A stretch of DNA of 64,000 nt from Batillaria attramentaria (GCA_018292915.2 JACVVK020000034.1:2270001-2334000), one strand, 5' to 3'; counted from the stretch's first letter, positions 32,489-46,765 are shown. Notes: a model not told the origin generated them from the letters alone. Made by a program: numbers and translations.

Positions 32489-32842
32489 CTAGTAAACCAC
32501 TCTAGTATATGTTTTCGGAATGTCGCTGGAATTTACGGGCAATTTTCTCATCATGGTACTGTCTCTCGGGCAACGAACAAGAGAAGGCCGGTCTGTTTTT
32601 TTGCATCCACAGAACAGACCACCTGTTTCAAAACCCAGTGCCAGTAATTCTTTCAAAACAGCGGACAGGAAAGAAACACTCGTTGTGCCGGCCTCATTAG
32701 CCGTGGTTTGTTTGGGAGCCATCAGAGAAAGCACTCTATCAAACCCCAACAATTTTGTCACAGTGCCTGCCTTCTGCCAAGCTTGGGTGCCTGTGTCCAC
32801 AAGCACCTCAAGCATTTGACCCGATGCCGTGCGGCCAGCCAT
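32489..32842 (-). CDS. Unidentified 117-codon ORF (very weak)
   Basis: ATG in good context (AAAATGG) on the minus strand, in non-repetitive sequence. The start reads MAGRTASGQMLEVLVDTGTQ and no domain is recognised. A donor-like CAGGTGG lies within the frame, so only the first part might be exonic. Length alone is close to chance expectation. Confidence 0.12.
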   Translation of the reverse strand: MAGRTASGQMLEVLVDTGTQAWQKAGTVTKLLGFDRVLSLMAPKQTTANEAGTTSVSFLSAVLKELLALGFETGGLFCGCKKTDRPSLVRCPRDSTMMRKLPVNSSDIPKTYTRVVY

Positions 32843-35159
32843 TTTCCCTCATAAAGCTATCAGGCGGTAGTCCTTGGGGTGACGAGATGATTAAGGATGA
32901 TTTACTGAAGTCCAAGGGTTTAGCCACTAAGGGTTGATGGCGGTTGTAGAGCTTCGCGCGGACTGGCGGGAGTGTGGGTCAACAAAGAAATCTGCTGGAC
33001 AAGCTGCTTTTGGGACGAGTGTAAATTGTCTTCCAGCGAAAACAAGATTTACTGAAGCGATCTTAAACTCTATCCGAAACTTAAGAATCTTTACACCTCG
33101 AGATAAATTTAGGCTTTTCCTAACATTTCACCAGTATGCAATGACGTTTTTCGCTGTGTGGTTAATACTGTTTGAACAACGGACGTGTTCCCACAGGATG
33201 AAAGCATGAACTGGATTTTGCCAACATCCCTAACAGTAACGTGAAAACCGATGGCTTTTTTTTTTTAAACGCGCGTTGGGCTTTATATAAAGATCACGAG
33301 CATCATGTGTACACCAACTGTATTATAGCGAGTATCGCCCTGTACAACTGGGGATACCGAGATTAATTAAAAAATCTGGCAGACGCTCCGGATGCTGGCC
33401 GGCTCTCGGTCCAAAAGCCCGACTGTCCAGTGACCCGAGCAGAGGTCAAGCAGAACTGACCGCATCGCCGTTTGACCTGAGCATCACCCATAACTGTCCA
33501 AACTATCGCCAGGCTCTCCATCATCTCTGTTCTTCAACGTCTTGTGTCTCTCCGGGACGTTGAAATTCCCGAGACAAGCGCTTGGGCAGAAGTCCGGCCA
33601 TCTGCGGTCGTCTTCAGACCACTGTTGTCTTTCCAGCGGGCGGTCAACTTCACTGGACATCAGACCACCAGGGTGCACTTCGTTCCTTGGCTTGAGTTTC
33701 AGGGACAAAGTTTTTTCAACCCGTCACCCTCTTGAAAACATCTGGAGAAGGGCAATATGTCAGAACTGACGGAACTACTGAAGACGTCAAGAACCTACTC
33801 AAACCTTGTCTGATCTGCTGAACGCAGTTTGTGTCTGAGTTTCGCTACAGAATCTTTTCGGCGTCTCTGGTGATAGTGAAAACAACAGCTTTAATAATTC
33901 AGGATTCAGTATCGCGGATGCTCTGCTCTAGCACTCCTAGATCATGTGTTTATGACACACAAGTCACGCTCTCGGAAACTCAAACCTGAAACCGACTCCC
34001 CTCCAAAAGACATTAATTTTATCCACCCTCAACTTCTGTAAGCATTGGCAGCTGCCTTTCCCATTCGTACCGTCTTCATTGTGTTCCATCCTTCATCCAC
34101 TGTACACAAAGAAACAACATGCCGCCCTGCCGATGAGTCTACGTTCGGGCTCTTCCGTTACAATGTCATCCATCCCCTTCTTTTTCTCAAAAGGCGAATC
34201 GTCTCTTGCAGCTGTGCACACATAAAGCTTGAAACAAAGAGGCCTACGTTGCACGCAACAGTGTTTCGAGAAATACGTCAAATTCGGGCAGCCATGTAGA
34301 ATGGAGTTTGCAGACACGCAACAATATATCAACACCCACACATCTTGCTATAAGGGTTCAAAGTTCGGGCACAGGGAAGGTAGCCTCCGTATTGGAATAC
34401 AGAATTACGACCCAGGATATTGTTGTTATGTCTATGATCACCCCTCCAGGCTTTCACGTAATACCTCATCAAAAGAAAGGAATGATTCCTGGGTGGTATC
34501 TTGATCCTGAAATAATGCGTATGAATACATGCCCTCGCCAGAGCCTTGTCCTAAACTGCATCCATTGTCAGAGGCCAAGGCGGCAGTTGACCCTTCAGCG
34601 GGGGAGACAACTGTCACAACAAACCTTTGCCACTTCTATTTGCTGTGATGGGAAACCCAGGGCTCGGTACCTCCGGCGTTTTGCGCATCGCCTAAATGCA
34701 GTGGGATCTTATTTCCAAGTCTGAGTGCACACCATGTCATATTTATGTACCCAGCATTGTCAGCGCGGGTGAATTATCTCACCCTGTGAACCAGGAGAAG
34801 TCTACTCTGCTGCTGCAGCTGCTGGTTGGAGGACGAGTTACCGACCTTTGCGACACTCTCTGTGGTGGTGTTTTATTACAGCCAGGTTTTGTTTCCCGCG
34901 TCTCTCGGCGCGAAACACAATCCATTTATTCATTCTTTCAGTTGTCAGCTTCACACATGGTCGTATTTTAACAACTGGGCGGAGACAAATTAGATTAAAC
35001 CCGCGAAAAGGACTCGTTCCGTGAAAAACACATCCATTACCTTGCCCGCACTTACGGAGACCTAACACATCATTCCGTACGTCAACAGATAACAAACACA
35101 CATTATTCTCTATGTCAACAGAGAAGGGATCTGTCTTATTTCTGGTCAAAGCGCACATT
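32843..35159. other. Mostly unique sequence, no supported gene
   Basis: About 2.3 kb without dispersed repeats that I recognise, and with several 60-140 codon frames on both strands. None shows a known motif. This is one of the better places to look for real exons with homology searches. Confidence 0.45.
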
Positions 35160-35790
35160 TTCTCATTCCTGCTTTCTTTCTAGTTTTTACGTCTTCTGAG
35201 TCGTGGTTGCTCTAGCAAGTCTATCATCTAACAAAACTCTTCACCTATTGTCGGGGAGCCGGGGTGGCCGAATGGTAGAGCGTTGGACTTCTAATGCTCG
35301 GGTCGTGAGTTCGTATTCCGGCTGAGGCCAGATATTTGTGTTGGCTTTTTCATCGTTGCACCGTCTTTGATATAACCCGTATGTGGTGGAAAAGGACGTT
35401 AAACCCCCAAACACCCACCCACCCTCACCTATTGTCATCTAAATCTAGTTCGGCGTCTGCCTATGGCTGCTGTTATTGTTATCCATTTCCCTACAAGCTC
35501 TGCGTCAAATTAGTACGTCACGTTTTTCAGTTACGTCTTCGCCTCGTGGTTAGTCTGGCAAGTCTACCACCTAACAGAAGCCTATTGTTATCTAGATCTA
35601 GTTGGCAGTCTGTCCACGCAAAGCCTGTGGCTGCTGTTATTGTTATCCATTTCCGGACAGGCTCCGCATCAAATTTATACGTTACGTTTTTTGCGTCTTC
35701 CTCGTGTTTAGTCTGGCAAGTCTATCACCTAAGAAAGCCTGAACATATTGTTATCTAGATCTAGTTAGCAGTCTGTCCACGCCAAGCCTG
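35160..35790 (+). repeat. ~155-160-bp tandem repeat, 3-4 units
   Basis: Blocks TTACGTCTTC..CGTGGTTAGTCTGGCAAGTCTA, ATCTAGATCTAGTT and GGCTGCTGTTATTGTTATCCA recur with phase starts near 35437, 35590 and 35753. The first unit is split by SINE-A at 35253-35424. Confidence 0.85.
35253..35424 (+). mobile_element. SINE-A (A1), near-consensus, perfect 12-bp TSD
   Basis: TCACCTATTGTC is at 35241-35252 and 35425-35436. The insertion site corresponds to CCTATTGTTATC and CATATTGTTATC in the neighbouring tandem units, which act as empty sites. Confidence 0.96.
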
Positions 35791-36608
35791 CTGGCCGTTG
35801 TTGATGCGGAAGACTGATGCCAAGAATCCAGACAGAATTGGATGACCATTCCAGACAGCAGTTGCCGCTGACCGTTTGACGGCCTTGTTAGATTTCAGTG
35901 CGCTGTAAATCATGGCGAAGGTTTCGGGGAGCAGTACCCTGGCACGGAACTGCATTCCGGACCACGATGCGAACACCTTGATATTGTACGTAGGGAAAAA
36001 AAGAAGAAGAAGAAGCTGAAACCACAACTGTTTAGATTCTGTCTACAGTACAGTTTGTATCAAAGAGTGGTAACTGCAGATAGATAAGACAGGTGTGGCT
36101 GCTAGGAGGAGTGACTGCTAGGATGGGATGGGGCATATTTCGCTGCGCGCAGCAGCAACAAGACTGTGACGTTTCTCCAGACAATACATACTTTCACGCA
36201 CACGGTGACGTAACGGCGAAATCTGCGTCACAGGCAACTTACATGACATCGTGCTGCTGCGTTCTTTTTGGCGGGAGTTGTGCGACGTGTGTGTGTGTGT
36301 GTGTGTGTGTGTGGACTGACGGATGAAACCATGGCTATCTCCTGAACCACCTCGGTTGTTTTGGGGTTTGTTTTTTTAAATAGCTCTCGCTGTATGTTTT
36401 AGTTTTTGTTGTTGTTGTTGTTTTCCTGGCTATTGAGAACATGTACAAACAAAATCAGACCACCACATACGACGGTAATGTTGTGTTAGTTCTGAGCGTT
36501 AGCGATCCTTCTCGATTGGGTTTTCTGCGTGGACTATTCCAGGCCGAACTCTGACCACTGCTGGATCTTGGAATAAACACTGGAGAGTGCGCGTCTTTCT
36601 TGCAGGTG

Positions 36609-36640
<32 letters not shown>

Positions 36641-37089
36641 AAAACGGGCCCGTAATGGTTTCAACAAGCCAAGGCTTCAAAGGCGATGCCGGCAGGTACG
36701 TGTCTGCCGGTAACATTCTCCACATACACTTTTCAAGTGGTCAGCCACTTCAGGTGGGCTCAGGTACTTCGTCTACGTCCACAGGGCCAAACGATACAAG
36801 AAAAGGCCGAGGCTGAGGCGAGTTGTGTTTGACGCTCGGGAGATGTCTACTGCATCTGGAAAAAAAAAAAGGGCCTAAGCGTCTGTCAGATCTTGGAGCC
36901 TAGGTCCTTTTTCCTGACGAAGGCGTTAGACGTAGGTCGCAGATTGTTTTGGTCTTGAAGAGTGACTTCAAGGAGATATTGGGGAACATCCTAATCTTTG
37001 TCTCTCAGAAGTAGGAAGATTGTCGACTCGGAAGACAGTCCCCCCCCCCACCACCACCACCATCCTCCACCCCCTCCACGTAATTCTTT
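35791..37089. other. Unclassified stretch with simple repeats
   Basis: Short (GT)n at 36289-36312, (GTT)n at 36406-36422, C-run/(CT)n at 36608-36640. No gene is supported. Confidence 0.5.
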
Positions 37090-37249
37090 GACAATTAGAG
37101 TCTCAGTCAGAGGGTTGTGAGTTCAATACCCGTCAGGGTCCAACTCTGTACAAACCTTGCACTTTCCAGGTAACATTCCGCCATCCCCATCCCGCATATT
37201 GGAAATGAAGTTTGTGTCAGACAAAAGACGTCAAACCCTCAAAACACCC
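37090..37249 (+). mobile_element. SINE-A relative, very diverged
   Basis: A B-box-like GAGTTCAATACCCG and an end GACGTCAAACCCTCAAAACACCC are recognisable. The middle is mostly unalignable. Confidence 0.5.
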
Positions 37250-38268
37250 TTCAATCCTAAGAAAGAACGGTTGCCAGCATCCTGATAACGACAGGGCGGA
37301 TTCGTAACTGCTCAAAACTCACACGTGCAAATACGCTTAAGCCAAAGAATATATAAAAATATTACATGAAAAATCGTCCAAAAACTTGAGCGTAACTGCC
37401 GAGCGTTATCGACGTGTGACAGGCGCTTCCTGCTTGAAGCCCTCAACGTGCGCATCAGCTGTTAAAATTTACAACCCGGTTTTGAAAGGCCCTGAGCACT
37501 ACGTGAATGCATCCAGGATTGAAAAAAAAAAAAAAAAAAAAAAGCCGCATGTATTACACACGTTCCCTGCTGTTGGCAACAAATCATCTACACGGATTTT
37601 CTTACTTGCGATATACGTCTGTAGTCGTCTGAAAAAAGGGCCTAAGCGGCTATGACATCCATAGCACTTACGCTGTTTCTCTAGAGGACGGAAGACGTCT
37701 GTCTGCATCGGAGGAACATCCTGAAACAACTGTTTCTGCAGGAAATCAGCAACTCCCTGGCTGCTATCACGTCGATTATCTGCTCATCTCCTGGGTCATA
37801 CACTTTGACACGTTCCAAATCTGGAACTGTCTTCTGTGCACGGCAGCAGGGCCCCCCAGACCACCCCCAAAACTCGTTTGGGAGGATGAAAAATTGGCCG
37901 CTAGCAGGTAGCTAACGCAGGTAGAGGTTTCGGGTCGATCGCTGGCGAAGTAGCACCCAGGGATTTTGCACGGTGGATTTCCACTTTGCCAGACACTTCG
38001 CGCAGAATTTACACCTTCAAAGACTCATTGGCGGTTAGGGGAAAAAATAGGCTGTTTTCTCTTACAAAAAGGCGAGAATGCGTTTGGCAGTTGGCGGGTG
38101 AAAACATCCCAGGCTTTTAGCGTGAATGATTACGCTGCTCGATGATATATGTGCAGCAACAAACAAACACCAAGCGACGCACCTACGTAAACGCGTATTA
38201 TTCAGTAGAGTCAATGCAATGCATTTGCTAACAGCTCGTCAGGCAGTGTCAATGACTGAATGATTGAA
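37250..38268. other. Unclassified stretch
   Basis: A-run at 37521-37542. No gene is supported. Confidence 0.5.
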
Positions 38269-38415
38269 ACTTCCTTTTCCACCACGTGAGAATGATATCA
38301 AAGACGGGGCAACGAGAAAAAGGCCAGCACAAATATTTGGCCCCAGCCGGGACTCGAAATCACGACCCGAGAACTGAGAGGCCAACGCTCTACCATTCGG
38401 CTATCCCGCCTCCCC
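38269..38415 (-). mobile_element. SINE-A (A2), tail lost
   Basis: Head and body are A2-type (GGCTATCCCG, ACGAGAAAAAGGCC). The (CACC) tail and TTTAACG junction are missing at the left. Confidence 0.88.
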
Positions 38416-38829
38416 TAATGCGCAATAAGCACGTTCCATATCTTCTGTAGGAAAAGGCCCGAGAGTACAGTTTATAGGCATCGAGCAATGACACCAATAT
38501 TTCACATCGCCGAGTATTACGAGCTGATATAACATCCATCGACCCTGTCCGAAAAACAACCGGCGTAAGCTGCCTACATTTCCTCAACTCCGGAGAACTG
38601 CAACTTGGGCTAGCCTGAAGAAGAAAAATAATCCTTCCAAGACACAAGCAATGCACTGACAGATATATGAAGACCCTGTTTGCGGAGGGCTCCATTTCTT
38701 CCTTGCATAGTTGTCTTAAACATGACATGAGGCTAGGAGCCGGGCGAAGCCTGTCGTTACTTTGCCGGGATAGGCAGAGATAAAATATGTTTTCTCTGAT
38801 GACCGTCGAACTGCTCTGGAGTCGCTCCA
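38416..38829. other. Unclassified stretch
   Basis: A minus-strand frame of up to 191 codons spans 38390-38965 but ends inside the SINE and starts in an A-run. No domain recognised. Confidence 0.4.
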
Positions 38830-39220
38830 AACATCTTCCGCACACGAGCTGCGCTGAGGAGATTTTTGTGTTAGGGTCAAGTAGGAAGACACGCTTTAGG
38901 ATTGAACGCCAGGGACACTGCTGTGCCGATACTAAAAAAAAAAAAAAAAAAAACCCTCCGCACAAGAGCTGAGTGAGAGCTGAGGTATTTTTGTGTAAGG
39001 AAGATGTGCTATATAGCAGAAGGCCAGGGGTACTACTGTGGCGATACTATATTTGAAACAAAACAAAACAAAACAAAAACGTTCGAACAAGAGGCGAGTA
39101 TGCGTTGAACTGAGGAAATTGTTGTGTTAGAGTCAGGTAGAATGACATGAAATTATAGATAGCCATGCAGGGATACTACTGTGGCGATACTAAAAGAACC
39201 CTCCGTAAGAGCCGAGTGAG
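38830..39220 (+). repeat. ~120-bp tandem units, each ending GATACTA plus A-rich sequence
   Basis: CCTCCGCACAAGAGCTGAG-like starts at about 38838, 38955, 39082 (diverged) and 39200. GCCAGGG.NACTNCTGTG.CGATACTA ends at about 38934, 39047 and 39192. A-runs or (AAAAC)n follow the first two. Three and a partial unit. Confidence 0.78.
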
Positions 39221-39340
39221 GTCGGGCTGACAGATCCACCGCGTAAGGATCAGGAATACGTCCTGATGAACTGCAGGGTTTAATGTGGGCACTGACAAAG
39301 AATAAGAATAAGAGGGCGTTGATAGTGCCATTTTCTCTAA

Positions 39341-39341
<1 letters not shown>

Positions 39342-39405
<64 letters not shown>
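39342..39405. repeat. (GT)n microsatellite
   Basis: About 31 perfect GT units. Confidence 0.95.
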
Positions 39406-39406
<1 letters not shown>

Positions 39407-39762
39407 ATGGAATGGGGTGGGGTTAATGTCACGTGCTGTCGAGTGCAAATCCAGCCAATGGTATCCACGTTACTAGTGCTATGCTCTTCTAGACATATTA
39501 TCAGACATGACTGCAGACTTTTTACTGGGGAAGCCTCGCCACCATGTGCAAAACAACGTCCAAAGGGACAGCCACGGGAACGTGCAGAACACCAAGAGAA
39601 TACACACTGGCGTATGAACAATAAAGGTCGATCTCGTGCAAGTCTACAATGCATCTAATGGAATCTTTATGGCGCAGTCTCACAGGGACAGGCATCCAGT
39701 GTGATTCCGCACTAACTGCCAGCGCTCCACAACCCCAAGACGCAGCTACACAAGCTTGTTCT

Positions 39763-39796
<34 letters not shown>

Positions 39797-40384
39797 CCCT
39801 CTGTTTTCCTGCGCAATACATTCGGGCACTAAGCTCCGAGGGACGTACTTAGTGACATAATGCCAGGCAGGTCCTTTTTTCTTTCCTTTTCCGTTTCTAT
39901 TGACACTGTGTTAGCAATAATAAATTACAGCTTCAGCGAGCTATTCCGTCAACAACGCTGCCCGATGAACTCCACATTCATTATCCTAAGGTCCTTTCTG
40001 CAGCATGACCCTGTGTGGGCGAGATCCTGCTCTGACTGCCATGAAGAATCGATGGCATCTGAAGATCCCGCTCTCTCCCTCCTCCCGAACAACGTGAGCA
40101 CACAAACAGCGAGTGGTGCCGCTTGTGAGGAGAATAAATGTGGACGGTAGTTGTCGTCCCTGACCTTGCATGCATAAGTGGTTTTCTCCCCTTATGTTGA
40201 CGCCAGTACTCGGGGCTGGAGAGCGCCACTTGAATGGGAAGTCTAGGACGCGCAGGATCTTGAATGAGACAATGGATCATTATCTGAGAGCGAAAGTCAG
40301 CGATGTCGTTTTTTCAGTGCTGGCATCTTTCAAGAAGTGGCGACGGGTTGAAGCTGAATTCCGGCATTGTCTATCACAACACAA

Positions 40385-40386
<2 letters not shown>
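39406..40386. other. Unclassified stretch
   Basis: (CT)n at 39759-39797. No gene is supported. Confidence 0.5.

Positions 40387-40436
<50 letters not shown>
40387..40436. repeat. (GA)n microsatellite
   Basis: About 24 perfect GA units. Confidence 0.95.
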
Positions 40437-40438
<2 letters not shown>

Positions 40439-40746
40439 AAACCTCAATAAACCTTGGAATGCTGTGCCAACATTTCAATATATTATGTAGCCTCAGGGCA
40501 CAACTAAATCTTATTTATGTAAAAAAAAAAAAAGATCTAGTTCTGATCCACATTACAAAGGGGAAAGAGAGAAAAAGAAACGAATGATCTAGTTCTAGTT
40601 CTGATTCAGTTGTTGTGCTGCAGAGAGAAAAAGCTCTGCATACAGTCAGGAATGTGAATAGACTGTTCACAGTTTCTACATCTAAAACATGGCATAAATA
40701 TCAACCTCACCATCCCATGCACTACACAATAAACGATTTGTAGAAA

Positions 40747-40912
40747 GGGTAAGTGGGTGGGTGTTTGGGAGTTTAACCACCACATACGGGTGATATCAAA
40801 GACGAGGCAACGATGAAAAAGCCAGCACAAATATTTGGCCCCAGCCGGGATACCAACTCACGGCCCGAGCATTAGAAATCCAACGCTCTACCATTCGGCC
40901 ACCTCGGCTCCC
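40747..40912 (-). mobile_element. SINE-A (A1) with 13-bp TSD
   Basis: CGATTTGTAGAAA (40734-40746) and CGATTTGTAAAAA (40913-40925) differ at one site. The body lacks the ACGTCCTTTT block next to TTTAAC. Confidence 0.92.
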
Positions 40913-40925
40913 CGATTTGTAAAAA

Positions 40926-42798
40926 AAAAAAAAAAAAAAAGTTGACAGCAGTTCATGGCATCCGTTTTGTGTTGACTGCAGTGCAACAGATAAACCTTAC
41001 AACAATATTGAGGTCTCCGTCATGAAGCCGTCAATTCTGCATCACACACACTCACACTCAGTGAAAATCAAAAGAACATGTGGCATTTGTGACTTAGCGG
41101 ACGCAACACGTGAACATGATGCAGACTTGATAGCGACGCGACAGGAAGAGTGATATTGTGACGCGGGAATATTGACATCTCTTCAGGAACTGAGCTCAGG
41201 ACGACATAAATCACGACCACGTGATGATAAATATCTGCAATAGTGAAAATGATTGGCGAGGGATAGAGCACTTCCTGCCCAGCCGCCCAATCGCATACAG
41301 GTTTGCTGACGCGGGGATGTTGGGGAAAGGTAGCATGCGCGTAGTATTGGTGGTGGTGGGCTCTTAGCTTTTTTTTTTCAGGACTTTCCGCTCATACCAA
41401 AGTCGTTTTTGTACCGGACCTTCTGGTGGTACCGACAGATAGGCCCCGTTTGCCCCCCAAGCATTTGCTTTTAGGGGAAGGGGGGTGTGACGGCCTTCAG
41501 GCAGCCGGGGCTTCGGACAGGTCAGGTTGCTATAGATATAGTACAGTATAGGTGTTGGACCTCTGATCTGACGGCTGTGGCTTTGTGTCCAGACTGGGTC
41601 AAGAATCAGGAACAACATTTGTGTACTCCCCAGTATTTTCGTCTTTGGAATCACTTTCATGGTGGGGGGAAATGCGTTCAAACAAATCACTTCAAATAGA
41701 CACTTCAACCTCAAAGCACTCGCCCCATCCCGCACACGTGGAGCCGTCTAAATCAGGGGTGCTTGTACGGAAGGATACAACATAAAAAAAACTATACATG
41801 ACAATAAGCTTGTGCAGTGCACTGCAAGGACATTTGATTCTGGTTATCCAACGACCCTAGCGAGGCTGTTTATTATCAGGATTGCACAAAGAAGCAGGAA
41901 ATCCGTATACCGGGCAGCTGAAGGGACTGGGGTCCTGGATTCTGTATAAGTACTCTTTGAAGTAGCATCGCACACTCCATCAAGACGTCTGCTGCATTCA
42001 TTTCACCATCTCCGTTGCATCATTGACGTACAGACAAGGGGGAAAACAAACAAGCCATTCAGAATCGTTTTCGATCCCCATGATTCCACGCTGTAATGTT
42101 AATAAAAACAGAAAAAAGAGCATACCACCGCGCTATCACCATCCCCATTTCGCTCATACAGAACACTCGGAAACGAGACAACACGCCATGTATTTTTTTT
42201 TTTAATCCCTAACTGTCTCATCTGCGGCAATAACGGCCAATAATACCTCGTCAGCTGGAGCGGATCTTTGGATGTCCGTCATCTGGTGTGGAATATCGTT
42301 ACGCTAACAGTCGGCATTATTCAGATAAAAAGAGTGTTATGTCCTATCTCGTGTCACTGATAACGCACGGCTTTCTACTCGTTAGGGGTCTGCGTTAGTC
42401 CCTTGATCAAAATTTATTTTCTTTGCTTGTCATGTGCAGCTGTACGTGGCTGTTAGACAAGACTACTCGGTCGAGAAACAATAAATCACCACAAAGGCAG
42501 TTATGATTTGTATAACCTGCCATTTTCTGGGCGGAAGTAGAACGGCCCACTTCATTTTGGTTTATGATTTGGACGGCTTCGTGCGTGTGGGATGGTAGTG
42601 AGTGCTTTCAGCATGTAGTGTGAACGTCTTTTTTTCACCGAGAATACGAGAAATTTTGGGCAGGGAAAAGCCTGAGAAAAATCTTGGCCCTGTTAAAATG
42701 TCATCAAAGACTTCAATGGGTAAATCTAAGCGTTTACAATTAGCATAACCAAGACCATTTATTCTAAAGACCACGTACACCTCATCGGTTTTGACTCG
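40926..42798. other. Unclassified stretch
   Basis: About 1.9 kb with no recognised repeat partner or gene. Confidence 0.5.
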
Positions 42799-42812
42799 CT
42801 GAAAGTTGGTGG

Positions 42813-42973
42813 GGGAAGCCGGGGTGGCCGAATGGTAGAGCGTTGGTCTTCGAATGCTCGGGTCGTGAGTTCGTATCCCGGCCGCTGGGGCCAAATATTT
42901 GTGCTGGCTTTTTCATGGTTGCCCCGTCTTTGATATCACCCGTATGTGGTGGAAAAGGACCCACCCACTCACC
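42813..42973 (+). mobile_element. SINE-A (A1) with perfect 14-bp TSD
   Basis: CTGAAAGTTGGTGG is at 42799-42812 and 42974-42987. Head and body are intact. The GTTAAAC-CCCAAACA segment is absent, so the tail joins the body directly at GGACCCACCC. Confidence 0.94.
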
Positions 42974-42987
42974 CTGAAAGTTGGTGG

Positions 42988-43861
42988 TGGTGGTCAGCGA
43001 TGACTCGATTTGGTTGGGCATGGGGAAGACTGGAAGGGTGAGAGGTGCTAGGGCCGGGTAAGAGCTGACCAACGTCGTGACGGTGAGCATCGTGAATGAA
43101 CGCCGTCATATCGCACTTTTCCATTTAGAGAACACTTTAGGCAAGTACCAACAAGCAGACCAGCTACTGCGAACCTGGGCAGTGATTGTCCACACGTGTG
43201 AACCAACCGTTTGACATTTGCACTGGCCAGCAAAACTCAGGGGGAAAAAGGAAACGCACAGAAAGCGCGGAGGGGGCGCGGTTAGGTACCGGCCTCTGCT
43301 CCCCACTTCTTGCACAAACACGCCGCGTTTCTTTTGCCCATCAAATTCCAGGCATAAAACAACACGGCGCTTCAAAAGTTCAAAGTCTCCTCTGCAAGCT
43401 GCACATATCCGTTTTCTCACGGGCGCTATGTTAAGTGCCATACCGTACACATGTGGAGACTGGTGAAACTGTATTCTCAGTACGCCTGTAAGCTCACCGG
43501 CACCCTTGTGGTACCTATGGGGTTGTTGTTGGTGGTGGTGGTGGTGAACTCAAACTACAAACCTATCTTTTCTTTTGTTTCCAGTAATGACTGAATAATT
43601 GTCTCGTTTTGATCCGGTGCCAGTTTTCGCCAATGAACATGCCCCGAGACTGAGGATTAAAGTTCAAAGAAAACTGACAATTTTAAGAAATTCAAAGGGG
43701 ATTGGGGGTGGGGGGGGGGGGGAGGCCGGCCTACGGCAGAAAAGCGCCGGGGAGGCATGCTGAAAGTTAGAAATTGTCTATCAACTTATCCCTGTGTATA
43801 CCCACAAGACTGAAGTCTTGTAGTCGCTGTCATGATTATTCGGTTGAAACTAAGAAAACTT
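42988..43861. other. Unclassified stretch
   Basis: (GGT)n near 43530 and a G-run near 43710. No gene is supported. Confidence 0.5.
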
Positions 43862-43933
43862 TTCAATTCAATTCAATTCAATTCAATTCAATATAACTTT
43901 ATTGTCTGTCGATGGCAGAAAATTTTCTTCTGG

Positions 43934-43935
<2 letters not shown>
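43862..43935 (-). mobile_element. Retrotransposon 3' end with (TTGAA)n tail
   Basis: Minus strand: CCATCGACAGACAATAAAGTT then six TTGAA units. AATAAA plus a short tandem tail is typical of LINE or LINE-mobilised 3' ends. (CA)n at 43937-43993 follows on the plus strand. Confidence 0.6.

Positions 43936-43936
<1 letters not shown>

Positions 43937-43993
<57 letters not shown>
43937..43993. repeat. (CA)n microsatellite
   Basis: About 28 perfect CA units. Confidence 0.95.
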
Positions 43994-45540
<1,547 letters not shown>

Positions 45541-45603
45541 TCTTTGCAGTTTGTAGTTTCGTGTGCTGCTCTGCTGGGAACAGCTCCCGAATCCAGTTGT
45601 TCA

Positions 45604-45696
45604 TGCTGGCTTTTTCATTGTTGCCTCGTCTTTGATATCACCCGTATGTGGTGGAAAAGGACGTTAAACTCCCAAACACCCACCCCACCCACCCCA
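45604..45696 (+). mobile_element. SINE-A copy, 5'-truncated (no tRNA head)
   Basis: It begins at GCTGGCTTTTTCATTG and keeps the whole body and tail. Confidence 0.88.
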
Positions 45697-46583
45697 AGGG
45701 TTGCGACTGAGCACAACGAACAAACTGACCGAACTTTCCATTCCACCTGCTTCTAAACAGCCTCGAACTACGTTTTATACTTCTGTCACGTCCGGGGGGA
45801 AAAAAGAATAAATAAAACAGGTCGAGGCGAGGGATTCTAAAATAACCGCCCAAACACCCCGCTGTTTTTCCACCTTCCATCCGATCTTCTCATTAAACCA
45901 AGAAACCCCTTATCCCTCTTAATCTTGTTTTATTTCAAGGGTCTGCGAAGAAGACGAGCAAGCTCTCAACTGTTTTTGTCTTAAAGCACCCAAGCCTCCG
46001 AGGCTGAGTGCTGAACCTTAGTGTGCGTGTAGGAGTTTCCTGTGCAACATTATCGCAACCTAGATTTGGATTTATAGAGAAAAGAAATCTGTTTCTGTGA
46101 AGCTTACACTGAAAAAAAAGAAGAAGAAAAAAACCCTGAAACTAACGCTGGGGAGGAAAAAAAGTGTTGGCTCCAACTTTCATTTCCTTCCATTAATCCC
46201 AGATACACAGTTTTATATTTCTGCCTGATGGTAGTTTTCCTTCCAGCGAAATACGGCTTTCGCAAGGCGGGTGTTCGCGCAGCCAGAAATAAAGCACTTT
46301 TTTTTTTGGTTTTCTTTGGTTCGTGTACTTTTAGAGAGACTAATGAAAAAGAGCTGAGTTTTTCACAGTATTCGGGAGTGCTAGTCATAGTGCCCCTCTC
46401 GCGTAGTGCACGACGTGACTTCCCCCATCACTCATGGGTTACCCGAACTATCGGAGTGCGAGCGTGAAAATTGTGGCGCTGGTTACAACTTTGTCAATTC
46501 GCCCACTCGTCTGTGCCAGTCCGCTGTCCTTCCTATTTCTGTGGGTGATGGAAGGTGGGTGTGTGTGCGGGGGAGGGGGGGGG
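45697..46583. other. Unclassified stretch
   Basis: No gene supported. Confidence 0.5.
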
Positions 46584-46691
46584 GAGTAAGCCAGGGTAGC
46601 CGTGGTTCGATTCCCGGTTTGGATCCAAAGCGTTGTGTTGGCTTTTTCGCTTGTTACCCTGTCTTTACGAGGTGAGAAAAGAGAAAAGACC
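46584..46691 (+). mobile_element. SINE-A copy with internal deletions
   Basis: A fragment of the head (AGCCAGGGTAGCC joined to GTGGTTCGATTCCCGG) and part of the body (GTTGGCTTTTTCGCTTGTTACCCTGTCTT) are followed by C-run and (CA)n. Confidence 0.72.
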
Positions 46692-46699
46692 CCCCCCCC

Positions 46700-46701
<2 letters not shown>

Positions 46702-46765
<64 letters not shown>

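Noticed and set aside
38390..38965. 191-codon minus-strand ORF
   Set aside because: It starts in an A-run, covers part of a tandem repeat, ends inside SINE-A, and shows no domain.
39337..39658. Overlapping ~100-codon ORFs on both strands
   Set aside because: Both are anchored in the (GT)n tract and lack any motif.
42562..42894. 110-codon minus-strand ORF, and other frames ending in THDPSI or NSRPEH
   Set aside because: These frames read through SINE-A; the peptide THDPSIRSPTLYHSA is just the tRNA-like head translated.
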